DNA from: Pseudoalteromonas neustonica
Lineage (GTDB): Bacteria > Pseudomonadota > Gammaproteobacteria > Enterobacterales > Alteromonadaceae
DNA length: 64,000 bases
Assembly (NCBI RefSeq): GCF_001653135.1
Contig: NZ_BDDS01000006.1
Span: forward strand, 124,001-188,000
Reading direction: 5' to 3'
How positions within the stretch are numbered: the first letter of the stretch is position 1; each line of letters begins with the position of its first letter. A program made the position numbers and the translations under genes. This document shows positions 9,615 through 18,684 of this stretch, in pieces. The notes beneath the pieces are model-generated. The model made no database searches. It was not told the origin of the DNA and worked only from the letters and a program-made list of their open reading frames with translations.

Positions 9615-10484
9615 TTATAAAGAGCGCTTACGCATTAGTGCGATTTCCCCATCAATATGAATATCACGTTGTGGAAATGAAATGGTTACTTCATGCTCTG
9701 CAAATATTTTATAAATACTAAAACGAATATCACTTCGGACTTGACGCAGCATACTCTCAGATTCAGCACAAACCCAAAAAATAGCATTAAAAACAAGTGA
9801 ACTATCAGCAAAGTCATCAAGTAAAACTGATGAACTTGGGGCAGGTAATATCGCTGAATGTTCTTTTAAAACTTGTTTTATTAGCCGTTCAACGAGTAAT
9901 ACATCCGAACCGTACGCAACACCAACACTGACTGAAGAGCGCGCGTTGCGATCAATTAACGTCCAATTGGTTACCGTATTTTCCAAAAGCTGGCTGTTAG
10001 GGATCAGCATATGCACACCATCGTTACGGCGAATTCGCGTAGAGCGGGTATTTATGGTTTCAACAACGCCTTTTGCATCTCCGACTTCTAAAAAATCACC
10101 TATACGAATAGGGCGTTCCCACATTAATATCCAGCCGCTAATAAAGTTATTAATAATGTTTTGTGCACCAAAACCCACACCAATGGCAATGGCACCAGAG
10201 ACAAAAGCAAATGCAGTAAGCGGGATATTGAGAACCTCGAGCGAGGTAAAAATTAAAATCGCGATACTTAGCACTAAATAAATACGCGTAAATAAAAGCA
10301 CCGCATCGGGGCTCATTTTTCGCGCTAACAAGGTTTTTTTAATAAGTCGTCCGATGCGTGTTACCAAAAACCACATTGCAAAAATAATCAGTGGCACTTG
10401 AATAACTTTCGCCACTGTAATATTGACCTCTCCGTAGCTAAAAAGCACAAAAGATAAGTAATGATAAATTTGTTCTAAGGTCAT
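9615..10484 (-). CDS. Small-conductance mechanosensitive channel, MscS family
   Basis: 289 residues. Three hydrophobic segments are visible (about 22-45, 66-85 and 88-125); the last is the glycine/alanine-rich pore helix (FVSGAIAIGVGFGAQNIINNFISG) that defines MscS. The following beta domain starts ERPIRIGDFLEVGDAKGVVETINTR and leads to the cytoplasmic vestibule domain ending in ISFPQRDIHI. The family relieves turgor on hypo-osmotic shock from the inner membrane. Length is close to E. coli MscS (286). It appears monocistronic, with its own downstream hairpin. Confidence 0.93.
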   Translation of the reverse strand: MTLEQIYHYLSFVLFSYGEVNITVAKVIQVPLIIFAMWFLVTRIGRLIKKTLLARKMSPDAVLLFTRIYLVLSIAILIFTSLEVLNIPLTAFAFVSGAIAIGVGFGAQNIINNFISGWILMWERPIRIGDFLEVGDAKGVVETINTRSTRIRRNDGVHMLIPNSQLLENTVTNWTLIDRNARSSVSVGVAYGSDVLLVERLIKQVLKEHSAILPAPSSSVLLDDFADSSLVFNAIFWVCAESESMLRQVRSDIRFSIYKIFAEHEVTISFPQRDIHIDGEIALMRKRSL

Positions 10485-10660
10485 ACGGCTTCCGCAAAAA
10501 ATAATAAATGTGTTCAGTGTTCGCTAAGTTTAGCACGTCATAATGAGTTTTAAGGAGAAGTTAAATGCGCACAACGCACTTTATGAACAAATTATTAACA
10601 TTCACTCACAGTCAGTGCTATATAAATAATAATAGCTTTAATGAGTATCAGGAGAGATTA

Positions 10661-11137
10661 ATGTCACAATTAGGGCGTGTTGACCTTTGTGGATTGAAAT
10701 TTGTTCAATCTAGGGGTGATTTAATCGCGGCGCGAGGTTTGTAACCTAGTGGGCTAAGTAAAAATCGAGCAACAAAAGAGTCAATCGCCCCTAGAAAGAA
10801 CCCTTTGGGCAGCGCATGTTTGGCATTTATACTGCGTTATCGCCTATTTATGGGGAACAACCACACTGCATAGGCACTGCCTTGCCTAAATACCAAACAT
10901 ACTGCTGCAAAATCAATAACAAAAGGTCAACACGCCCTAACCTTAAATCAAAAATTAGCCACTTTGCAGCCACTCGTTGATATGAACTTATTTGAATCGA
11001 GCCTTGAGTACCGCAATAAAATTTTATGTTTATTGGCCGAACAAGAAAATACGCTAAATTTAATTAATAAAGAATTTGGCCACGAACAACCACCCAGCTT
11101 TAGTAGCGAAAAAAAGTTTGTATTAGGTTACAACTAA
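10661..11137 (+). pseudogene. Small hypothetical gene split by element B1
   Basis: A good ribosome site (AGGAG) precedes ATG at 10661 and four codons (M S Q L) before element B1 interrupts. The frame resumes directly after the element as TLNQKLATLQPLVDMNLF and ends KKFVLGYN at 11137. Removing the element together with one TA copy restores one uninterrupted 69-codon gene. In its present state translation would run into the element and stop after 27 codons. The reconstructed protein is helical and soluble, with a leucine-rich middle (YRNKILCLLAEQENTLNLI); I do not recognise the family. A terminator follows at 11182. Confidence 0.75.
10671..10938 (+). repeat. Family B inverted-repeat element, copy B1, inside a gene
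   Basis: A 264-bp element (10673-10936) with termini GGGCGTGTTGACC and GGTCAACACGCCC, flanked by TA on both sides (10671-10672, 10937-10938). Other copies: 29278-29545 and 35690-35960. Interior stems include a GGGGTGATT/AATCGCCCC-type pair and the ATGTTTGGCATTTA/TAAATACCAAACAT pair. No coding capacity. The TA direct repeats and restored host frame show a genuine insertion with TA target duplication, as for elements moved by IS630/mariner-type transposases (family assignment inferred). Confidence 0.92.
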
Positions 11138-11181
11138 TTTTGCCACACACAGTGTCTTTTCCATCCAGTCCAGCCTAATTG

Positions 11182-11222
11182 CCACTTTATTGTTACATCG
11201 ATAATAAAGTGGTTCTTTTATT
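11182..11222 (+). terminator. Terminator after the split small gene
   Basis: Stem CCACTTTATT with AATAAAGTGG (10 bp) followed by TTCTTTTATTTT, 45 bp after the stop at 11137. Confidence 0.75.
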
Positions 11223-11327
11223 TTGACTTTTTTATCTACAAAACGTGCTTTTTGCGCTCAATCCCCCCGTTAAATCGATAAACTTGATTGTATATACATG
11301 AAAATTTGTTAACTTATGGAAGTTAAA

Positions 11328-11370
11328 TACCCAAGTCACCTTAAAATTCAGAATTTAGGTGATTTTGGTA
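11328..11370 (+). repeat. Tips-only relic of family A
   Basis: 43 bp consisting of TACCCAAGTCACCTTA, an 11-bp centre and TTAGGTGATTTTGGTA: the two ends of family A joined without the interior. It sits 36 bp before the ATG of the M3 peptidase, within its leader or promoter. It may be an internal deletion product or an early form of the element. Confidence 0.7.
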
Positions 11371-11406
11371 TACCCACGCTATCTATTTTCATTTAACGGA
11401 GTTCTC

Positions 11407-13539
11407 ATGCGTAAGACCTTAATAGCAACAACGATTGCTAGTGCAGTACTATTATCTGCTTGTGGTTCACAAGAAACAAAACAAACCACAGAACAAGCGA
11501 GCGAAGTGCAAACCGTCGCCGTTGATAACGTATTGATGAAGCCAAGCCCATTACAATATATGGCGCCAGAATTTGATAAATTTGGCACTAAAGATTACGA
11601 ACCCGTTTTTGACGCGGGTATTGCGCAACAAACAGAACAAATTGCGACAATTGCAAATAATCCAGAACCTGCAACCTTTGCTAATACACTTGTTGAGTTA
11701 GAGCTATCAGGTGAACTACTTGATCGTGTATCAACTGCTTTTTATAACTTATCAGGTTTGATCTCTGATGATGAGTACCAACGCATTGCAGCAAAAATGG
11801 CACCTGTGCTATCTGCACATTCTGATGATATTTATTTAAATAAAGCATTATTTGCACGTGTTGAAAAAATCAATAACAACAAAGCTAGTTTAAACGCAGA
11901 AGATCAACGTCTTGTTGAATTTTACTACACTAAATTTGTTAATGCTGGTGCAAAATTAGATGAAGCGCAAAAAACTAAAATGCGTGAGATCAATGCTGAG
12001 CTTGCAAAACTATCAACTGCTTTTTCACAAAACGTATTAAAATCGTTTAAAGAAGACGTTGTACTTGTTACTGATAAAAGTGAATTAGCGGGCCTTTCTG
12101 ATGGTCACATCGAAAGCTTAGCGGCTGCGGCTAAAAAAGCAGGTAAAGAGGGTTACATGATCACCCTTGTAAATACCACGCAACAACCTATTTTGAGCAG
12201 CCTAGAAAACCGTAAACTACGTGAACGCGTATTTAAAGCGTCATCTACACGTGCACAAGATACAAATGGCCCTATCATCATCAAAGAAACCAACTTACGC
12301 GCACAAAAAGCGGCGCTGCTTGGTTACAAAGATTGGGCATCTTATGTAATGACTACGCGTATGGCTAAAACCACTGAGAACGTGTACGGCATTTTAGATG
12401 ACTTAGCACCAAAAGCTGTAGACAAAGCAAAGGCTGAAGCAGCTGAAATTCAAAAAGTGATCAAAGCATCAGGCGAAAAATTTGAGCTACAACCGTGGGA
12501 TTGGGCTTACTACTCTGAAAAAGTTCGCCAAGCGAAATACGACCTAGATCCAGCGCTTGTTAAACCTTACTTTGAAATGCAATCAGTGATCCATAACGGT
12601 ATGTTCTTCGCAATGGAAAAACTATACGGTATCACTTTCAAAGAGCGTAATGATTTACCGGTATATCATGAAGATGTAATGGTATTTGAAGTATTTAACG
12701 AAGATGGCAGTGCAATTGGTTTATTCTACATGGACCCATATGCACGTGAAGGTAAACGTGGCGGTGCTTGGATGAGCGCATACGTTGGTCAAAGTGGCTT
12801 AAAAGGCACTAAACCTGTTATTTATAATGCGCAAAACATACCAAAACCTGCAGAAGGTCAACCAACATTAATGACGTTCTCTGAAGTAACCACTATGTTT
12901 CATGAGTTTGGTCATGCGGCGCACGGTTTATTCTCAGACGTTAAGTACCCAAGCCTAGCGGGTACTGCAACAGCACGTGACTTTGTTGAGTTTCCTTCAC
13001 AAGCACATGAAGATTGGAATATTGAACCAACAGTACTTGCTAACTACGCTAAGCATTACAAAACGGGTGAGCCAATTCCAAAAGAATTATTGGATAAAGT
13101 ACTTGAGTCACAAAACTTCAACCAAGGTTTTGGTACAACTGAGTATTTAGCGGCGGCATTACTTGATATGGAATGGCATTCATTCGGTGCTGATAAAGTT
13201 GTAACTGACGTACAAAAGTTTGAGCATGATGCACTTGAAAAGCATGGTATTGCTTACTACCCGGTACCGCCACGCTATAAGTCTTGCTACTTTAGCCACA
13301 CATTTGCTGGTGGTTACTCTGCAGGTTACTACGCTTACCTTTGGACTGAAGTATTTGCAGCTGATGCATTTGCACACATGACAGAGCAAGGTGGTCTAAC
13401 CCGTAAAAACGGCGATAACTTCCGTAAAGAGATCCTTTCAAAAGGTAACAGCCGCGATTTAATGCAAAGTTACATTGAATTCCGTGGTCAAAAACCAACA
13501 ACTGACGCGTTATTAAAGCGCCGTGGTTTAGTTGAGTAA
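11407..13539 (+). CDS. M3-family metallopeptidase (peptidyl-dipeptidase Dcp-like), lipoprotein
   Basis: 710 residues. The zinc site HEFGH lies at about 499-503, with the glutamate ligand expected in the following FVEFPSQAHEDW helix; the domain layout and length fit thimet oligopeptidase/Dcp enzymes that cut dipeptides from peptide C-termini. Unlike cytosolic E. coli Dcp it begins with a lipoprotein signal (TTIASAVLLSAC, lipid-modified Cys about residue 19 after LSA), so it should act in the periplasm anchored to a membrane. The residue after Cys is Gly, not Asp, so outer-membrane sorting is expected. Start at ATG 11407, with CGGAG upstream; a further 16 codons upstream would destroy the signal peptide. 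Ends at a strong terminator. Confidence 0.92.
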   Translation: MRKTLIATTIASAVLLSACGSQETKQTTEQASEVQTVAVDNVLMKPSPLQYMAPEFDKFGTKDYEPVFDAGIAQQTEQIATIANNPEPATFANTLVELELSGELLDRVSTAFYNLSGLISDDEYQRIAAKMAPVLSAHSDDIYLNKALFARVEKINNNKASLNAEDQRLVEFYYTKFVNAGAKLDEAQKTKMREINAELAKLSTAFSQNVLKSFKEDVVLVTDKSELAGLSDGHIESLAAAAKKAGKEGYMITLVNTTQQPILSSLENRKLRERVFKASSTRAQDTNGPIIIKETNLRAQKAALLGYKDWASYVMTTRMAKTTENVYGILDDLAPKAVDKAKAEAAEIQKVIKASGEKFELQPWDWAYYSEKVRQAKYDLDPALVKPYFEMQSVIHNGMFFAMEKLYGITFKERNDLPVYHEDVMVFEVFNEDGSAIGLFYMDPYAREGKRGGAWMSAYVGQSGLKGTKPVIYNAQNIPKPAEGQPTLMTFSEVTTMFHEFGHAAHGLFSDVKYPSLAGTATARDFVEFPSQAHEDWNIEPTVLANYAKHYKTGEPIPKELLDKVLESQNFNQGFGTTEYLAAALLDMEWHSFGADKVVTDVQKFEHDALEKHGIAYYPVPPRYKSCYFSHTFAGGYSAGYYAYLWTEVFAADAFAHMTEQGGLTRKNGDNFRKEILSKGNSRDLMQSYIEFRGQKPTTDALLKRRGLVE

Positions 13540-13560
13540 TAAAGCACACGTAAACCAAAA

Positions 13561-13587
13561 GCCCGCATACTGATGCGGGCTTTTTTG
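13561..13587 (+). terminator. Terminator of the M3 peptidase gene
   Basis: GCCCGCAT and ATGCGGGC form an 8-bp stem with a short loop followed by TTTTTTG, 21 bp past the stop. Confidence 0.9.
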
Positions 13588-13624
13588 TTATAGTGGCTTT
13601 TTTCCACAATACCTAAAAATCATA

Positions 13625-14488
13625 ATGATCTACCTTTTTGCAGTCACCCTACTTTGGGCCTTTTCGTTTAGTTTAATTGGTGTGTACCTTGCCGGCCAAG
13701 TTGATGCCTGGTTTAGCGTATTAATGCGTGTAGCCTTAGCAACAGTTGTATTTTTACCCTTTTTAAAGTTTAAACAAATTCCCAGCCAGTTGATCGTAAA
13801 GCTAATGCTCATTGGCGCTGTGCAGCTTGGAGTTATGTACAGCTTTTATTACCATTCATTTTTATACTTAAGCGTGCCAGAAGTATTACTATTTACAGTA
13901 ATGACCCCGCTTTACATCACCTTATTAAATGACGCGATTGAGCGGCATTTTAATCCACAATTTTTTGCTGTCGCACTGCTTGCAATTGCAGGTGCTATTG
14001 CCATTCGTTATCAAGGTATCGATGAAGACTTTATACTTGGCCTATTGTTAGTCCAAGGCGCAAATCTATGCTTTGCCACCGGGCAAGTGACCTATAAACG
14101 CTTAATGCGCGATAGTAACATTGCACACCAAACCGTATTTGGCTGGTTCTTTATAGGCGCGCTTATTGTCGCTAGTATCTGCTTTGCCTTATTTGGTAAC
14201 ACTGAAAAACTTCCCACCACTACAACTCAATGGGGTGTATTAATTTATCTGGGTATTGTTGCTTCTGGGGTAGGTTATTTTGCATGGAATAAAGGCGCAA
14301 CACTTGTCAATGTTGGGGCGCTTGCCGTAATGAATAACGTACTTATTCCCGCTGGTATTTTAGTTAATGTTGTAATTTGGAATCGCGACGCCGATATTAT
14401 AAAACTCAGCCTAGGTGGTGCGATCATTTTATTGGCACTCGTGCTTAATCAGTATCTAGATAAAAAATCGGCAACACCTAAGTACTGA
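13625..14488 (+). CDS. EamA/DMT-family inner-membrane transporter
   Basis: 287 residues with ten hydrophobic segments arranged as two EamA repeats (about 1-125 and 135-280), as expected for drug/metabolite transporters of the RhaT/YddG type. Typical sequence features are LLWAFSFSLIGVYL at the start, VPEVLLFTVMTPLYITLL in TM4-TM5 and LGIVASGVGYFAWNKG in the second repeat. Such carriers export metabolites or amino acids; the substrate is not predictable. It starts 38 bp after the peptidase terminator, so it is probably its own unit. Confidence 0.9.
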   Translation: MIYLFAVTLLWAFSFSLIGVYLAGQVDAWFSVLMRVALATVVFLPFLKFKQIPSQLIVKLMLIGAVQLGVMYSFYYHSFLYLSVPEVLLFTVMTPLYITLLNDAIERHFNPQFFAVALLAIAGAIAIRYQGIDEDFILGLLLVQGANLCFATGQVTYKRLMRDSNIAHQTVFGWFFIGALIVASICFALFGNTEKLPTTTTQWGVLIYLGIVASGVGYFAWNKGATLVNVGALAVMNNVLIPAGILVNVVIWNRDADIIKLSLGGAIILLALVLNQYLDKKSATPKY

Positions 14489-14517
14489 CCTAAAACTGTC
14501 ACTAAAAGTAATTACTC

Positions 14518-14549
14518 TAGGGCGTGTTGTATTTCGATATCAACACCCC
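14518..14549 (+). repeat. Tips-only relic of family B
   Basis: TAGGGCGTGTTG, an 8-bp centre, then TATCAACACCCC: both ends of the family B element without the interior. It forms a short hairpin between the EamA gene and the GDPD gene and could serve as a weak terminator. Confidence 0.6.
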
Positions 14550-14580
14550 AATCGTTTTTAATTAATTAGTGGAATAAAAA

Positions 14581-15924
14581 ATGAAGCATGCAGCCCCTTT
14601 TATTGGCTTGGCATTATTTAGCGCGGTATTAATTGCATTGTCAGGTTGTGATGATGATATTAAAATCGTCGACAAAGAAATCGTTGTCGAAAACACCCAG
14701 CTTAAGATTGTTGAAGTCCCTACGCCTATTATTGTCAAAGTACCTGAAGGTGCAGCGCCAGATATTCAACTGGGCACACGCCCTTATTTTCTTATTAATG
14801 ATATGCAACAAAGTCCGCTAAAAGAACAACTGGCCAGTTGCAGCGAAGGGCCATTTTACCGCACTGATTTTTCAATAGGTCACCGCGGTGCACCAATGCA
14901 ATACCCTGAGCACACTAAAGAATCTTATATTGCAGCTGCTCGTATGGGAGCTGGTATTGTGGAGTGTGATGTTACATTCACCAACGATAAAGAACTGGTT
15001 TGTCGTCATTCTCAATGTGATTTACACACCACCACAAACATTTTAGCTATTCCTGAACTTGCCGCTAAGTGCAATGTGCCTTTCACACCTGCCGATCCTG
15101 TAAACGATATCGCAGCCTCTGCAAAGTGTTGTACCAGTGATATTTCATTAGCTGAGTTTTTAACCCTTGAAGGTAAAATGGATGGCGCGAATAGCAAGGC
15201 CACAACAGTTGCACAATATCTTCAAGGCACACCGAGTTGGCGCACGGATTTATACAGCGCACACGGTACATTATTAACGCATAAACAAAGTATTGAACTG
15301 TTTAAAGAGTTAGGCGTTAAAATGACACCAGAACTTAAAGCCCCTCAGGTAAGTATGCCATTTAATGGTTTTACCCAAATGCAATACGCGCAAAAAATGC
15401 TGGATGAATACACGCAACTTAATGTTGAACCTAGCCGTGTTTACCCGCAGTCATTCAACCTTGAAGATGTTAAATATTGGATTAATACAAACCCTGAATT
15501 TGCAGACAGAAGTGTTTACCTCGATGGACGAGATAGCAATGCGGGCTTTGACCCTAATAATGCAGATACTTGGCAACCTAGCATGGCTGAGCTTGTGAAT
15601 CAGGGCGTTAAAATTATTGCACCGCCAATATGGATGCTACTGAGCATTAATAGTGACCAAAAAATCGTTCCCTCCAAATATGCAGTTAATGCCAAAGCAG
15701 CGGGGTTAAATATAATTACTTGGAGTTTGGAGCGCTCGGGGCCACTTGAAAATGGCGGTGGTTATTATTATCAATCCATTACGGATGTGATCAATAACGA
15801 TGGCGATATGATGAATGTTGTTGACGTGCTTGCACAAGATGTAGGTGTTATTGGTATATTTTCAGATTGGCCAGCAACAGTCAGCTACTACGCAAGCTGT
15901 AAAAAAATGCCTGCGAGTATTTAA
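14581..15924 (+). CDS. Glycerophosphodiester phosphodiesterase, lipoprotein
   Basis: 447 residues. A lipoprotein signal ([13 protein letters not shown]) is followed by a low-complexity lysine/valine linker and a GDPD TIM barrel starting [15 protein letters not shown] (His at about 101, Arg next to it; the acidic metal ligands fall in GIVECDVTF). The enzyme hydrolyses glycerophosphodiesters to glycerol-3-phosphate and an alcohol. Asp residues directly after the lipid cysteine (CDDD) would favour inner-membrane retention under the E. coli +2 rule. It is longer than GlpQ by a Cys-containing insertion around 150-195 (CNVPF, KCCTSD). No glycerol transporter gene is near. Confidence 0.88.
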   Translation: MKHAAPFIGLALFSAVLIALSGCDDDIKIVDKEIVVENTQLKIVEVPTPIIVKVPEGAAPDIQLGTRPYFLINDMQQSPLKEQLASCSEGPFYRTDFSIGHRGAPMQYPEHTKESYIAAARMGAGIVECDVTFTNDKELVCRHSQCDLHTTTNILAIPELAAKCNVPFTPADPVNDIAASAKCCTSDISLAEFLTLEGKMDGANSKATTVAQYLQGTPSWRTDLYSAHGTLLTHKQSIELFKELGVKMTPELKAPQVSMPFNGFTQMQYAQKMLDEYTQLNVEPSRVYPQSFNLEDVKYWINTNPEFADRSVYLDGRDSNAGFDPNNADTWQPSMAELVNQGVKIIAPPIWMLLSINSDQKIVPSKYAVNAKAAGLNIITWSLERSGPLENGGGYYYQSITDVINNDGDMMNVVDVLAQDVGVIGIFSDWPATVSYYASCKKMPASI

Positions 15925-15958
15925 CTTTAGCCCAAGTTAAGGTTATTCAAATTATCAC

Positions 15959-15992
15959 CGAGTCCAACATTATGTTGGGCTCGCATATTTTT
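15959..15992 (+). terminator. Terminator of the GDPD gene
   Basis: CGAGTCCAAC and GTTGGGCTCG form a 10-bp stem (one G-U) with a 5-nt loop followed by CATATTTTTC, 35 bp past the stop. Confidence 0.8.
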
Positions 15993-16085
15993 CAAGGCCA
16001 CACACTCGTCCACTGACTCACTGTGCGTTATTATAAGCAAAATTTAAGTTTACCAATTGTATTAAATTGGCATAAAAGGCACATT

Positions 16086-16820
16086 ATGATCATTCAACAT
16101 CACAGCCATGATATCGCAACAGACACAGGTATTATGCGCACCAGCGTGTACCGTCCACAGGCCGGTGGCCAGTTTCCCGCCATTATTTTTTACTCTGAAA
16201 TATTTCAACAAACCGCACCAATTGCACGCAGTGCCGCACTTTTAGCAGGTCATGGTTTTGTTGTGTTAGTGCCTGAGGTATTCCATGAGTTGAATCCGCT
16301 TGGTACTGTGCTTGCTTATGACGATGCAGGTAAAGATAAAGGGAACGCTGATAAATGGGCTAAGCCATTAGAGTCACACGACAGCGATACTCACGCGATG
16401 ATAAACTTTGTACAAACTCAAAATTACTGCACCGGTGCTGTCGGCGCGATGGGTGTATGCATTGGTGGCCATTTAGCCTACAGAGCTGCGCTTAATCCTG
16501 CCATTAAAGCCGCTTTTTGCTTATACGCTACTGACATTCATAGCGACACATTACCTGCAAAAGCAGGCAATAACTCGTTTGAACGCATGAAGGATATCCA
16601 AGGTGAGATTCACTTTATTTGGGGCAAGCAAGACCCACATGTGCCAAAAGAAGGACGTGCTAAAATTTATCAACACGCTGTAACTAGCGGTATTAATTAC
16701 CAGTGGCAAGAAGTAAACGCCCAGCATGCCTTTATGCGTGATGAAGGCGAGCGTTATGACCCAGCCCTTGCTATTGCCATGTATCAGCAAGCTGTTGCGT
16801 TATTTAGCCGCACTTTGTAA
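16086..16820 (+). CDS. Dienelactone hydrolase family protein
   Basis: 244-residue alpha/beta hydrolase. The DLH-type triad is visible: Cys125 in the nucleophile elbow GVCIGG, Asp183 in WGKQDPH and His214 in NAQHAFMRD. Family members open lactone rings in chlorocatechol degradation, but most genomic copies are uncharacterised esterases. No catechol-pathway genes are nearby. The start is the ATG at 16086, which has AAAAGG 7 nt upstream and begins the family fold; a longer frame from 16023 is unlikely. Its stop is 13 bp from the stop of a convergent LysR gene. Confidence 0.88.
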   Translation: MIIQHHSHDIATDTGIMRTSVYRPQAGGQFPAIIFYSEIFQQTAPIARSAALLAGHGFVVLVPEVFHELNPLGTVLAYDDAGKDKGNADKWAKPLESHDSDTHAMINFVQTQNYCTGAVGAMGVCIGGHLAYRAALNPAIKAAFCLYATDIHSDTLPAKAGNNSFERMKDIQGEIHFIWGKQDPHVPKEGRAKIYQHAVTSGINYQWQEVNAQHAFMRDEGERYDPALAIAMYQQAVALFSRTL

Positions 16821-16833
16821 GGTTAAAACACTT

Positions 16834-17751
16834 TTAAAATTGCATACCCAATGCGGTATGCTTTTTTACAAAGTAATCTTTTAAATAATCGATAAACAAT
16901 CGTAGCTTTTTAGAACCCGCGCCGCCTGGCGGAAACACACCATAAAGCTCAATGTCTTTACTTTTATATTCATCCAGTACAATTTCTAATAGCCCAGCTT
17001 GTACTTTAGGCCATGCATCATAAAGTGGGATCCGCCCAATGCCGTGGCCGGCTTCAACAAAGGCAGTACGCGCAGCGGCATTATTTGTACTTAAACCGCC
17101 TTGCATTGTGAGACTGTGTTTTTTACCGTCTTTTTTAAGGGTTAAGGTTTTACTGCCAAGCTGATACACCACCCATTGATGCTCGCTTAATTGCTCTGGC
17201 GTTTTAGGCTTACCAAAGTGGGCAAAATAATCTGGCGAACCACAAATACATGTACTCATTGTCGTGAGCTTAGTTGCCTGTAAATTTGAGTCGCTCAGCG
17301 ACACACCTCTTACAGCAAAATCAAAACCATTTTTAATAATATCAATCACATCATCTGTTAGCTGTAGATCTATATTGATTTTAGGGTATTGACGTTTAAA
17401 GGCATTAATTGCTGGCACAATAAGTTGCATGCCAACATTTACTGGACAGCTTATTTTTAATAACCCTTGAGGTTCATTTTTAATGTTTTCAATTTGTAGA
17501 TTTGCCGCATTGGCTTGCTCGGTGATGATTCGACAACGTTCATAATAAGCAATGCCAGCCTCGGTTAATGCCATCGTGCGTGTTGAGCGATTTAATAAGG
17601 TTACTTCAAGCTGAGTTTCTAATTTTTTTAAGTGATAACTAGCCACAGTACGGGTTAACCCTAATTGCTTTGCAGCTGCGGTTAAGCTGCCCTGCTCCAC
17701 TATTTGTGCAAATACCACCATACTTTTTAACTGCTCAAACGATACCTTCAT
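16834..17751 (-). CDS. LysR-family transcriptional regulator
   Basis: 305 residues: winged helix-turn-helix (about 1-60; FAQIVEQGSLTAAAKQLGLTRTVASYHLKKLE) and a periplasmic-binding-like effector domain (about 88-295). It belongs to the CrgA/AaeR-like branch by its overall look (SRTRTMALTEAGIAYYERC region). It is transcribed away from the DJ-1/PfpI gene at 17896, with 144 bp between the starts, the usual arrangement when a LysR protein controls its neighbour. Start at ATG 17751, with AGGAG 5 nt upstream, rather than the earlier in-frame codon at 17769. The inducer is unknown. Confidence 0.92.
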   Translation of the reverse strand: MKVSFEQLKSMVVFAQIVEQGSLTAAAKQLGLTRTVASYHLKKLETQLEVTLLNRSTRTMALTEAGIAYYERCRIITEQANAANLQIENIKNEPQGLLKISCPVNVGMQLIVPAINAFKRQYPKINIDLQLTDDVIDIIKNGFDFAVRGVSLSDSNLQATKLTTMSTCICGSPDYFAHFGKPKTPEQLSEHQWVVYQLGSKTLTLKKDGKKHSLTMQGGLSTNNAAARTAFVEAGHGIGRIPLYDAWPKVQAGLLEIVLDEYKSKDIELYGVFPPGGAGSKKLRLFIDYLKDYFVKKHTALGMQF

Positions 17752-17895
17752 AACATCTCCTAAATTCAACCTTACAATTGTATCAATTATTAAATCAATA
17801 AAGTTAAATTTACCATCGTTGTTTAAATATATCTCAGGGCATATAGTTATCTACAAGCTAAGTTAATAATTCAATTCATCAGAAGGAATATCGTT

Positions 17896-18579
17896 ATGGC
17901 TAAAAAAATACTTATGGTACTTACCTCACACGCAGAGCTAGGTAATACAGGCGAAAAAACAGGGTTTTGGGTAGAAGAATTTGCAGCCCCTTATTACGCA
18001 TTTATTGATGCTGGCGCAAAAGTGACCTTAGCATCACCACAAGGCGGTCAGCCACCGATAGACCCAACAAGCACGTTATCTGACTTTCAAACTGATGCAA
18101 CTAAACGTTACGACAACGACAGTGCAGCACAAACGTTAATGGCAAACACACATGTCCTTAGCGAAGTAAATGCCAGCGATTATGACGCCGTATTTTACCC
18201 GGGTGGCCACGGCCCATTATGGGATTTAGTGGATAACACTGATTCGATTACGTTAATTGAAGATTTTATTAAAGCACAAAAGCCTGTTGCTGCAGTATGC
18301 CACGCCAGCGCTGCATTTCTAAATATTAAAGGTGCTGATGGTAATGCATTGGTTGCGGGTAAAAAAGTGACAGGCTTTAGTAATACCGAAGAAGCAGCAG
18401 TCCAACTGACTGATATAGTGCCTTTTTTAGTCGAGGATGAGTTAATCAAAAAAGGCGGCGATTATCAAAAAACAGATGATTGGGGCGTATTAGCATTAGA
18501 AGACGGCCTTGTTATCACGGGTCAAAATCCTGCCAGCTCTGAACTTGCAGCTAAAAAGTTATTAACTAAGTTAGGTTAA
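17896..18579 (+). CDS. DJ-1/PfpI (Hsp31-like) family protein
   Basis: 227 residues with the class I glutamine amidotransferase-like fold. The nucleophile elbow is AVCHASAAFL (Cys135, His136), and the N-terminal segment NTGEKTGFWVEEFAAPY supplies the conserved acidic residue of the Hsp31/glyoxalase III-like group. These proteins detoxify methylglyoxal or act as chaperones; which applies here is unproven. Full length, good ribosome site AAGGA. Divergent from the LysR gene, which probably regulates it. Methylglyoxal synthase is encoded 17 kb away; any functional link is speculation. Confidence 0.9.
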   Translation: MAKKILMVLTSHAELGNTGEKTGFWVEEFAAPYYAFIDAGAKVTLASPQGGQPPIDPTSTLSDFQTDATKRYDNDSAAQTLMANTHVLSEVNASDYDAVFYPGGHGPLWDLVDNTDSITLIEDFIKAQKPVAAVCHASAAFLNIKGADGNALVAGKKVTGFSNTEEAAVQLTDIVPFLVEDELIKKGGDYQKTDDWGVLALEDGLVITGQNPASSELAAKKLLTKLG

Positions 18580-18599
18580 ACTCAATTTAGCTTACATCA

Positions 18600-18628
18600 A
18601 AGCCTTGCCCACTGGGTAGGGCTTTTCA
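18600..18628 (+). terminator. Terminator of the DJ-1 family gene
   Basis: AAGCCTTGCCC and GGGTAGGGCTT form an imperfect stem with short loop followed by TTCATTT, about 20 bp past the stop. Confidence 0.65.
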
Positions 18629-18684
18629 TTTAGGCATCAAGATGGGTATACTCTGGCAAATCCATTTTCAATTTAAGCTTATGT

